Below are positions 23,160-32,672 of a DNA stretch of 64,000 nucleotides, piece by piece (position 1 is the stretch's first letter; every line of letters starts with the position of its first letter). The DNA is from Pezicula radicicola (taxonomy: Eukaryota > Ascomycota > Leotiomycetes > Helotiales > Dermateaceae): positions 127,206 through 191,205 of the forward strand of contig PDUO01000070.1 in the NCBI GenBank assembly GCA_003008705.1. The letters run 5' to 3'. Position numbers and translations under genes: made by a program. The notes beneath the pieces are model-generated. The model was not told the origin of the DNA and made no database searches. It was given only the letters and a program-made list of their open reading frames with translations.

Positions 23160-23558
23160 ATACGAGGAAATAAACGACCTGATCGGCACTAACAACTCAA
23201 ACCTCTCTGCCTTCCGGAGCGCCGGTGGCACGGCTGGGCCGATCCAAGCATTTGCGCCAATGAGACGACGGACTACTGGCTCAGGGTGCGGGATGTGATG
23301 GATGGTCACGGAAGCGAGGTGGACGATTTCTACCGTCTTTTTCTGGCTCCCGGCGCAGGTCACTGTGGTGGAGGAACTGGAGCGATGCCGACGGATCCTT
23401 TTGATGCTTTGGTTGCTTGGGTTGAGAATGGGACGGCTCCGGACGTTCTCCCAGCGAGTAGAAATAGAATCACGCGGAACCTGTGTTTGTATCCGCTAGA
23501 GCTGCAGTGTTCTGGGTCTGGAAACATCAGTGAAGAGGATAGTTGGACTTGTGTGTAA
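23160..23558 (+). pseudogene. tannase/feruloyl esterase C-terminal relic
   Basis: Two frames carry consecutive pieces of the tannase/feruloyl esterase family. The first, to about 23225, ends NSNLSAFRSAGG; the second, from 23226, continues WHGWADPSIC, then RVRDVMDGHGSEVDDFYRLF and APGAGHCGGG with the family's catalytic-His region, and on to a TAA at 23556. The conserved GGK-L-TWHG stretch expected at the seam is missing several residues, so a short deletion shifted the frame. Everything upstream of about 23160 (signal peptide, CSxG-type nucleophile region) is absent. The family hydrolyses gallate or hydroxycinnamate esters outside the cell. This copy cannot make a working enzyme. Confidence 0.75.
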
Positions 23559-23782
23559 AAGGTGCCTGTTATTGGATATTCAATGCAGTTCTGCATACCC
23601 TGCTAGACTCCCAACAATTTGTTCTGGAATATTCTACGTATAACATGAAATCCTTCTTATCCACACCCCTCGCCTATAGCAGATTCTACCCTGCAAGTTA
23701 AAGAAATAATAAGATATAATAACGAGCTTAAGACAGTTGCGGAGTAAGATAGCATAAACCTAGGTCCATTTTTACAACATAG

Positions 23783-24392
23783 TTATAACCGAGTGGTCAA
23801 CAGAAATGTCTAAAACAGAGTTATCTGTCAGCTGCGTCTTAATCAACCATCTAGTAAGGCTTACCATGAAACTAGCCAGGAACAGGAACATAGTACGCGG
23901 TGTAGCCAAGTCAGAGGCGGAGGATGTTGCACCAGAACCTCCAGAGGTGTTCGTTGGGCCACTAGAAGTACCGGTAGCAGTAGGAGAGGCGTCGGCATCC
24001 GTTGGAGATGCCTCTACATCTGCAGGTCCAGATACAGAAAACCCGTTCGCAGTACAGTAGGACTCATACAGACTTGCGGCGCTCCTCATGTCATTGGAAT
24101 TACCATCACAGTGGTAGCTGACGCAGCTGGAAAGGTAGGATTCTGCACTGCTCTGTAAGTCGGTACGACAGTAGCAGTCGTTCTGGGCGAGACCGGAGGT
24201 GGTTTCGCAACGCAGCTTGGTCCCAACACGGTCAGCGGAAGAAAACACATAGAAACAACCCGTGGCACATCCGCGCAGTGACGAGTAGTCGGCTAATGCA
24301 GAGATAGATTGGAGATCGCCCCCTTGGCTGACAGCAAGCGCGATGAATGAGAGAAGGGACACCCAGAAGATAACAATCCTATTTGAATGCAT
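23783..24392 (-). CDS. CFEM-like eight-cysteine GPI-type surface protein
   Basis: Signal peptide at residues 1-22, then a domain of eight Cys (RGCATGC, LRC, NDCYC, SSC, YHC, SYC) spaced as in CFEM-like extracellular proteins, then a Ser/Thr/Gly-rich linker of about 50 residues. Read without splicing, the frame runs to 23772 with a polar tail. Removing an intron with GTAAGC at 23864 and TTTTAG ending at 23810 gives exons 24392-23865 and 23809-23783 and a 184-residue protein ending in a hydrophobic tail (TMFLFLASFMTFLLTTRL), as expected for a GPI signal. I prefer the spliced form. CFEM proteins sit in the wall or plasma membrane; some bind heme, others act in host interaction. No specific role can be assigned. 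Confidence 0.78.
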
Positions 24393-26087
24393 TGCAGAAC
24401 TCCTGAGATTACCTCAAGATCAGGGTTTAAAGTCGAAGGTAATGGAGGAGGAAGATGCGAAGAATATTTCAAGCACAGTGCAAGTTTAGGAGTAGCTAGA
24501 TTCAGGACAGAAGCCAAAAAAGGCCCTTATATATGCATCCAAAACTAACTTATCAAGCTTAATAGGGATGGCTAGAGGAACCGCATATGCAAAGTTTGGA
24601 GGCGTTCTCCAAGCGTGGCTCAGCGGGACTTACCAGTGTAGCTCCTTTAACATAGTGGCTTTTGGGCTGAAGTGATTCCCATCAATTTTTGTAAGAGTTC
24701 ACGCCCTGATAATGCATCTTCTGAACAAAGGACAGACATATTCTAGGATTATTAACTGGTACAGAGTAGTTTCTGGGTTGCTATAAAATTATCAATCATC
24801 CTCAAGACCTGTCGAAGGTTTGCTCCCCAGCTATATTTAAGCGACGGTGATGTCTCACCAAGAAGCTAAAGAAGCGAGTTTAAAAGGCGTAGCATTCTTA
24901 GCGGGAGCTAGACGACCTACCTAGCGCCCTTGCATACCATTTTCAGCTGAGGAGACATTTCCAGTTCCAGCAAGGGCTACCACCAGCCGCGAGAAATAGA
25001 AAAATGAAAAGAACATTTTGGCCGTATTGTTGGTTCTTTTTCCTTTTGTAAGTCCAGGTTCGGCCGGCTGTTCGGGGACAGCTTGCAAATCGACAGGGCG
25101 TGTCATTCTCTTCTGCTACCGTTACCGAAGCTCAGAAGGCATATTTCACAGTGCAAAATGCCGTGAGATACTGGGTAGTGTATTGTTATTCTCGACGCAT
25201 AATCGTTATGGTAGACTCGAGAAGCTCAAGATGATCGCGACCAAATCGCAGGAGGGTTTCTGGCTCAAACTGTCTCTAATACGAGGATGAGAGCCGACAA
25301 AGTATGCTAACGAACTGGGATGCAACGTCTGTGTACCTTCACGGGCAATAATTAATAGAGTAGAACATATCCAATGTCATTATTTTGCTATTGGCCCATT
25401 AGTCCATTCCTGATCGCTCGCTTAGCCCGCCCGCTACGAAGGCGTGTAACTCGCTGCTTGGCTTGCAACTCGTTGCTTGGCTTGTAACTTGTTGCTTGGC
25501 TTGTAGATCGACGATCGAAAATTTGCAGTCGTCAGAGAAGGGTATCGTTAACCATTGTACTGTCCAAAACAAGTGTTATAAACTGCAAAGCCATCGTTGG
25601 CGTAAGGCGAAGTTTACAGCTTTTGATAAGCGACGCAATCGATAATACTGTAGCATTACTTTTTCAGCCTTGGTTCAATCGCATCAACTGAGCAATCGAG
25701 CTGAAGTTCATTCTTAAGTTGACGATAATCGAGGTGTTTATGTTCGTACGAGAAGCTGATATAATCGATAATATCGTAGACTTCTTATTGATTGAGAAGT
25801 TAGTGCGTTGCTGTTCGCGTTGGTCGCACGAGTTCTAGTAATATCTTTGTAAACTAATTACTAATCGGGTCTTCACTAGATGGTACAATAGATATAACTA
25901 ATCGTACATATATCCCTCTCTATAGGAGGAGCAAACCTCTTAAGAACGAGATAGCATCATCGCGAATAGATCTTTAGTTTATATAACCTCAAATAACGTG
26001 TCCTCACTTATAGTTGAGCTAAAAATTGGTGTTAACCCCACGTCTGTAGACTCACAAAAACCACCACAAAGGTGCTTCTCGAGAAGC
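24393..26087. other. long intergenic region, no supported gene
   Basis: Between the divergent/unrelated CFEM-like gene and the 3' end of the dioxygenase. Contains the 19-base tandem repeat listed separately and a stretch at 25560-25960 rich in ATCGAT/GATAAT words that may be a decayed repeat. Short frames (25018-25290, 25463-25645) have no recognisable features. Confidence 0.5.
25445..25501. repeat. three tandem 19-base repeats
   Basis: Three back-to-back units of the form TGYAACTYGYTGCTTGGCT at 25445-25463, 25464-25482 and 25483-25501, differing only at C/T positions. A fourth, diverged unit starts after 25501. A minisatellite; the transitions fit RIP-like or deamination change. Confidence 0.85.
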
Positions 26088-27334
26088 TTAACCACCAGGA
26101 ATATAGGTATCCGGATTAGCCACGCCGCCATTAGCTGTATACCAGACCGCAATATTGACCGTCTCATTAGCCGTGGTATCAATACCAATCGTAATCCAAG
26201 AGACCAAGCCATCCGTCACATCCTCGCCCACATAAGTATACTCAACAACCGGATCCGAAGAAACCGCGGTACTATTCATTGGCAGATCTTCGGAGTTCAA
26301 TGTGAGCGCATCGGTGTTAGTATTGTAGGGGGCGGTCGTGTAGACAAGGTCGATAAGATCTTGATCGAAGAAGAGCTGGCCCGTATGCGAGATAGTGCCG
26401 CCGGCAAGGGTGTTGTTGGGAAGAAGTGTAGCGTTCTGGTGAGCAAGGATGTGGATGTGCGCGGTACGCGCATTATAGTGTCCTGGAAATAGAGTGTTGA
26501 CTTGCATCACACCTTCGCTGTCTGTCTTTTGGATACCGCGCAGGAAGGTGGAGTTGATATTGCCGAGGTCATCAGGGTTTCCGTTGCCGTTACCCACAGT
26601 GCCGCTGTATGTACCCTTGACACGAAATTAGTTATTTTTCTTTGCTGCGTTTTGGGTTGGGGAGTGCTCACCGTAGAGTTTGCTTGCCAGGTTTCGAGAT
26701 AGATACCTTCAACTGGCTCGCAGTTGTTGATGTCGATAATTTGTATGTCGACTATCATCTCTACTCCCTCCTGGTCTTCGACAGTATCGCGACGAATGTA
26801 CTCGCCACTGACATCTGCAGGCTGCAATTAGCTGTGGTATAATTGGGGATTGACCTGCTTCCTTACAGTAGGGGCCTTCAGCTAGGGTCATTGCCGGTTG
26901 CAGAATGCAAGAGGTATTGTCCCCGAAGAAAGAGTCCATTGGAGTATTCATATTGACTCCAGCATAAGTTCCAGTTTCATTGTGGTCTGTAGCAAGGACC
27001 GTGGCAAAGTCTCTTGCTTTCAAGAATTTTGCTGCGGTATGGTTAGGGTAGACTAATCATAATTGGCGGGCATCTCTTGCTTACCATCAGCTGGAATGCC
27101 ACGCTTTTCGCGTGCACGCTTGGTGAGAGCCTTGCGTCGCTTCATTGCCCTCTCGACATACCCCGAAGCTTCAAAGTGGGCTGCGCATCTTTTTTGTATG
27201 TGAGGGGCTCCGCTACGTTTGAGGAACTCCATGTGCTGGATGGCCTCGGCCCTATCATCATGACCCGGATGGGCCACAGAAAAAGAGGCCAAAGCAGCGC
27301 CAGCCCAGATGGCGAGGTTAACGAATGAAGGCAT
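26088..27334 (-). CDS. secreted intradiol ring-cleavage dioxygenase
   Basis: Four exons: 27334-27085, 27031-26867, 26814-26672 and 26615-26088; 361 residues. A signal peptide (about 1-21) and a basic pro-like segment (KRRKALTKRAREKRG, near residue 70) come first. The core has EGPYYVSGEY rebuilt across intron 2, IQIIDINNCEPVEG, ETWQANSTGTYSGTVGNG across intron 3, and FPGHYNARTAHIH, giving the Tyr/Tyr/His/His set expected for non-heme Fe(III). By family it opens catechol-type rings between the two hydroxyls. Secreted fungal members act on lignin- or polyphenol-derived catechols. The N-terminal extension and Asn-rich C-terminus are typical of extracellular members. The third intron ends in CAAG rather than CAG/TAG with a pyrimidine tract, but it is needed for frame. 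Confidence 0.9.
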
Positions 27335-27816
27335 GTTGATATGTGTAAATGAGTAACGAATGTTGGAAGGTAGAAGATTTGTAAATGAAGGAAAGAATGT
27401 TCAAGAAAGACAGTGATGGCCTGGAGTTGTGAAGATGGGATGAACCCCATATATGTAGATGGAGCGGCATGCCATTTTCCTCGTCCGGAGAATTAGGGGT
27501 TCATTCAATAGCGGAGGATATAGTCGGTCCCGTCAAGTTGCGTAACCTATCTACAAGTCGAGAGACAAAAGTTGGATAACTTCACACACACGGAGAACTA
27601 CTTTTAGTCCTTACACAACACCTACACAGTATTATGTGGCGAGCACACAGGAGCGATAACGAACCTTTCAGGGTGTATGTTGCTCTATGGAGTAGTTTTA
27701 GAGTGATTTTTAGCCATTGCCGAGTTGTGCTGTGGAAGCAACCATTTCTCTAGATGACCTACACGTCACCCAACAATCATATTGCGAGAGTTGAAAATGA
27801 TCCCCAGATTCAATTA

Positions 27817-28022
27817 GATTAACCGACCGGCAGCAAGTGCCGGTAGAGTTTATTAGCGTAGGCGATCCCCCATATCCCCACTAATACTCAATGCAACAAC
27901 TAGGNNNNNNNNNNNNNNNNNNNNNNNNNNNNNNGATTAACCGACCGGCAGCAAGTGCCGGTAGAGTTTATTAGCGTAGGCGATCCCCCATATCCCCACT
28001 AATACTCAATGCAACAACTAGG
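27817..28022. repeat. 88-base exact direct repeat flanking 30 N
   Basis: 27817-27904 and 27935-28022 are identical over 88 bases, separated only by 30 N (27905-27934). This is what unmerged overlapping contig ends look like, so the true genome probably has one copy and no gap; a real short tandem repeat is the alternative. Confidence 0.9.
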
Positions 28023-28429
28023 TTTCCAGAACATTATTAGCAATCCATAAAACGTATTGGCTCCCATGATGAGAGGAAGTTGGGAAGGCGTCTTGGCACT
28101 CCCACGGTATCGGTGTTTTAGCCTCCGTGCCCCGGCGGCACATCTCCTGTGCGAAGTATCTATGACGGTATTCGGATGGTACGAGCTACCTCCACTCATC
28201 ACTTGTGATAGAAAAGTAGATGACGAATATGATGACTATTCACCTATGAATGGCTCTCTTATTCAGCTTGTTCACTAGCCTTGTGTTCTCCGTACATGGT
28301 CCTCCTCATTAGCAGCCCTATAGAACAAGCTGTACTGTTAGAAATAACGGCATAAAGCCTATCGTCAGTCTGCATTTGAGACACAGTTATATGGTTAATT
28401 ACCGGACAGTAAAGGAACATACACAAAGG

Positions 28430-28910
28430 AGAAGCAATAGAAAGGTTTTATAAAGGTTATAAGATTAAGATTGTTTATCTAGACTTCTACTTTTATACAT
28501 ACTACTTATACAACGTCTATGTTTTTATAATAGTTATTACAGATTTTATAAGGGTTTTCTTTTTCTTTTTATTTACTCTTTTTATTTAATTACTTTAAAA
28601 CCCTATTAGACTTTAATCTTTAACTCTAAAAACTTATAAAGCTTTAAAAGAGAGGTATAATTTACTTATAGAGTAGATTAAAGTAACTTAGAGTATAAAC
28701 TAAAGGTTTTATTCTAATATTTAGTCTTAAATATTATATTTAAATTAAATTAGTTATATTAAGTATATAAGTTATCTAAATAATAAGTTACTTAAATTAA
28801 GATAATATCTTAGGTTAACTAAGTAAGCTAAGTATATAGATTATCTACGTAAGTTACTTAAAGTAATTGGAATAATATTTACTCTATCTACTTATACTAT
28901 CTTAATATTA
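28430..28910. repeat. AT-rich island, probably RIP-degraded repeat
   Basis: About 480 bases of TTA/TAA/ATA words with almost no G or C clusters and stops in all frames, bounded sharply by normal sequence. Like the island at 4860 it is best read as a worn-out transposon; no family can be assigned. Confidence 0.55.
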
Positions 28911-29439
28911 GCACTTCGCTCCCTATTGTTATTAAACAGCTCAAGAAGTGTATTCCGGGTCATCGATCTATTTGGATATCTATTAGGGCTCAGAGATTAG
29001 CTTTCCCGTAGTTCAACAGAAAAGCTTCACTATTCTACAAAATCAAAGCAAGGAATCAAGTAGACAGTATCAGACTTTAGCATTTTTTCCAATATTACAA
29101 ATCCCATTATAAGTCTCAATCATCACATAAAACACTCACCTAAAATAAACACAACACAAATAAAACCAATCTCAGAGAACAGAATAAACAGATATATTTC
29201 CATCCATCCTATAAACTTTCACCCAAATCAACTATCTCAAATTCCCACCATCCCCCCCCACCCCCCAACCAAAAACCAGACCATCCACGCATAATAAAAA
29301 CTCAAATAAAACACCTCCTCCAAATTATTTTCGCGTGAGCGATCAATTCTATCTATCACCTAGTATATAACCAAGCTAGCACCATCCAATGCATCCCCCT
29401 TCCACATATCTAGTCCTAAGACGCACACCAAAGCACGCC

Positions 29440-29822
29440 TTACATCATTTTGCAAGCAGTGTCGATTTCAGTATCATCAGCTTCTCTCTCTATATCATTT
29501 ATCAGTAAAGCATTCAACCTATACGAGATACCAACTATCAAGGGAAGTTGAAATAAAAGCAAGCTTACCTTTAATAGCAGCAATGAAGTTAGTTCCACGG
29601 GGTGCAACTTCAGGAACTGCAGCAGCTGAACGAGCTTCTATTTTATTGACTTCGTTAGTATGGAAAAGATAGAGGGTGTGAAATAAGTGATGATTGGGAG
29701 GAGTGAGTGATGGAATAAGAGAGGAAGAGAGAATAGGTGAGAAGATATGACATACCCTTTAGAGGAGCAGCTACAACAGCAGCAGCGAGGGTGAAAGCAG
29801 CGATGATAATAGCGTAATACAT
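29440..29822 (-). CDS. 61-residue secreted peptide with CaaX-like tail
   Basis: Three short exons, 29822-29756, 29637-29569 and 29489-29440, with consensus donors GTATGT and GTAAGC, acceptors ATAG and TTAG-type ATATAG, and exact frame. Residues 1-19 (MYYAIIIAAFTLAAAVVAAP) form a clean signal peptide. The mature part is about 42 residues, charged (EREADDTEID), with a single Cys four residues from the end: the protein stops CKMM. A lone Cys at position -4 is the layout of a prenylated CaaX tail, yet the peptide also has a signal sequence. I do not recognise the family; a pheromone-like precursor or a small effector are guesses. The unspliced frame would run into a low-complexity tail, which is less plausible. 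Confidence 0.55.
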
Positions 29823-31174
29823 GATTGCTCTTAAATTGATTTGGAGATTTGTTTGGTTTGTAGAATTTGATATATCTGAAGAGGAGTGAGTATTGGAGTG
29901 GTTTGGTTGTTGATAGTATATGAAGTGACGTAAGATAGATGATATGATATGAGCTGATGAAGAGAGAAAAAAAGAAGGATGTTGGATATGAAAGGTACTT
30001 CTTATATACATCAGAACCTCTCCCTCCATATAACCCTTGACGGTGACAAAAGACAAGGTAGGCAGTGCTAACTAAGCTTTTCGGTAAGATGACTCTCTTC
30101 AAAAACACTGTAGCCTTCGGTCTGTATGGTGGAATATGGAATGCTACTTCTCGGTTGGTTGAAAAATAAGAGAACAAGGATTCTATTACGCCCTGCAGTG
30201 TATGACTTCACCGTTAAAAGTTGTATAAGCCTCTTGCATACCCACTACTTACTTTGTCACTTTCCTATTCGAATCATACAAAATCGGAGGATCAATACAA
30301 TCTCTGTGCCTCCCTTGCTCGTATCTTTAATCCAGTATAGTAAGTATAACCGACAAGCTAGTACGTTCTTCCACAATTTGATCACATACATACCTCTCAC
30401 CTTTAGCTAATACTTGCTGCCTACAAAAAAAGGTACGAAAGTACATCATCTTACCGGCAAGAAAACCATAAGCCCCGATACTAAAACACGCAAACCAACC
30501 AATTACATAGCTCAAAACGAGTGAAAAGACCAAGAAGGGCTCACTAGAGGGCGGTGTTGAAATTATCTGCCTAATTTCAAAAAGCATGCGTCTTTTAACC
30601 TCGGTATATTCTTAGTCTATGCCCCCAAGGACTCAAGGGCTCAAGGGCTCAAAAATACACTAGCTAAAGGCTCAAAGAGAGGAGTGTGCCTCGCTTAGTT
30701 TTCCGCCCCCGTGTTTAAGCGAACAGCGCCGCTTCGGTGAAGGCCGGAGACGGAGTCAGTCAATACAGTACAGTAAGCCATCCATCAGTCATCCGATACC
30801 CAATCCTTGGCGTATCCATAGGGCTGAGACTAAAAAGGTATGCCTGATTTTTTAAATTTACACACTTGGCCATGTCATGAATTCCTCCAATTAGAAGATG
30901 AGTAAGCAGTACTTGGTACAAGGTAACTTTCGTACAAAACTGAGCCTCTTACACCCCCACTCCAGAGAATGTACTAAGAAATGTTGAACCTGCACGACTG
31001 TTGTGCTACGCCTTGCCGTAAAGTCTTACGGCAGAGAAGAATGCAAAGAAGAATAGAAGTCATGGTGTGAGGATACACTGCATGAGGTACCTATACAAAG
31101 TAGCATTGAATTGGACTGATGATGCGCTGAAACGTTGTATTGGGCGGATGTTTTATTGATTTATGAATACCAAG
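29823..31174. other. intergenic, no supported gene
   Basis: Promoter of the small peptide gene and unassigned sequence. A short run of GGGCTCAA units lies near 30635-30680, and a perfect hairpin GCCGTAA/TTACGGC with a 4-base loop at 31015-31032. No gene is supported. Confidence 0.5.
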
Positions 31175-31718
31175 TTATCCACAAGAAGATGCACCGTAAC
31201 ATCCTTCATCGTATCTTCTGCAGCCGTTGAGCTCCAATTGCGGCACATTCGCATCATAGACATTAATTGAATGGTGGTGAAATGGATTAAATATACAACA
31301 AAGGGCCACAAAGTCAGAGTTGCACCTGTCATAAAGTAGAATGACAGCCACCAATAGAGCTACCAACATATTTTGGGGCTTCGATGGGTATCCCGAAATG
31401 TTTCCAGTGATCGTTATTTTGCCTGCCAAAAGGAGTGAAAACCAGGGAGTCGAAGGAGGGGAGAGCAGCGCGGGTCACGTCTTACTTACACCTGCATTCA
31501 TTTCCCCACTGCATCTCTCCACTCCGGCGGCGCTTCCGAACGGAAGAATCAGACGAAGGTTGCGGGATATCTGGGATGAATTTGTGGAGGATTCTCTGCA
31601 TACTGGGAATCTGTACCCGAGGCCTCGCCGTTTGCGCACATACCGTACAAACAGGGACAATAAAGAGAATGACAGCAGACAACAAAAGTGTACGAAGGGC
31701 CGTCGCACTCTGATACAA
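31175..31718 (-). CDS. doubtful small secreted or membrane protein
   Basis: Not a recognised family. A frame starting at 31718 begins with a convincing hydrophobic signal (LRTLLLSAVILFIVPVCTVCA, about residues 8-28) and runs to a basic KRRR stretch near residue 65. A GTAAGT donor at 31489 and GCAG acceptor ending at 31423 join it in frame to a second exon (31422-31175) containing a membrane-like segment NMLVALLVAVILLY and a Cys-rich end, 158 residues in all. A further intron near 31300 is possible. Support is only splice consensus and frame; the plus strand has overlapping open frames of similar length, so it may be spurious. Confidence 0.3.
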
Positions 31719-32672
31719 AAATCAAATTTGACATGAAGGGAAAATTGACTCGTTGAAATGGGATAAGGGGGAAAAGCCACTGCAGTCTTGAAAATTTCCA
31801 TGTAACCCGCAATTACTCTACCAAGGCTGACTACCTTGGGTCACAAGAGCCGCAAGGTGGTGCAAAACGTATGCTATCGTTCAATTGGAAAACCCAAAGA
31901 CCAGGCACCGAGAGCGACCGTGCAAGCACCTAGGCTTGTGTCTCGCGCCCCCCATATGCAGCCCTATGCCCTGCAAGGAAGGCGCATGCCCACAGTAATA
32001 CAAGGCAAGTATACACCCTTCCGATTCCCGATTGCTCAATCACATAATCGTGAATTTATTATAGCACATTGAACCCTTCTTGAGTCCTCTATTACACTGG
32101 CCCTGGAATTGAAATCGCACCCATGTGCTTACGCTAAGCCTTATGAACTGTCATACGAGTCTGACAGCATACCCACAATGCACCACATTATCATATTACG
32201 ATACCCTTAACTGGTATGGTAGACAAGGCTGAGCGCATTAGTCGATTTTGTATGCAAAATTCATCAGACACAGCACCACAGCGATTGGTGCCTGAATGCT
32301 TTCGCTGATTTGTGACTCTACCACGAGGTATGAATGCCCACTGCGACTCGGGAGCCTCTGAGACTTTTGAGTTTCGGTCAGCACACTGCCTCCTTGAAGG
32401 CAGAATTCGGGCCGTATGTACTAGTCCAGGCTTCAATCTTAAGATTTGAGTCAATAGTTCAGTGAGGAACAGACAAGAAGATATTCGCCCATCAAGAAAT
32501 GCTTCGCAGCGGGGATCGTCTTGTAAAGCCGCGAATAGCCTTTGCTTGGGCATGGTATATCATGATCATAATCTTTTGGTGGTCATTAATGCGATGTCTA
32601 GATATGCGGGTATTCCTGTAACGCCATTCGCTGTAAAAATACAGATAAATCAACCTTCGGGAACACTGAACC
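31719..32672. other. intergenic, no supported gene
   Basis: An uninterrupted 120-codon minus-strand frame (32191-32553) has no recognisable domain or signal and is not called. Confidence 0.45.

Larger units (their letters stand above)
27335..29439. other. long intergenic region with gap and AT island
   Basis: Promoter of the dioxygenase, then the duplicated 88-base segment around the N run, a 74-codon frame at 28057-28278 without recognisable features, the AT-rich island, and the likely 3' UTR of the small peptide gene (a C-rich run at 29250-29275). Confidence 0.5.

Noticed and set aside
25437..25515. CRISPR-like array at the 19-base repeats
   Set aside because: Units are back to back without spacers and the organism is eukaryotic.
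29655..30056. 133-codon minus-strand frame over the small peptide gene
   Set aside because: It starts upstream of the signal peptide in low-complexity sequence and reads through an intron; the spliced 61-residue gene fits better.
31341..31736. 131-codon plus-strand frame
   Set aside because: No signal, domain or splice support; it overlaps the slightly better minus-strand model, itself doubtful.
32191..32553. 120-codon minus-strand frame
   Set aside because: Unbiased composition and no motif; probably chance.
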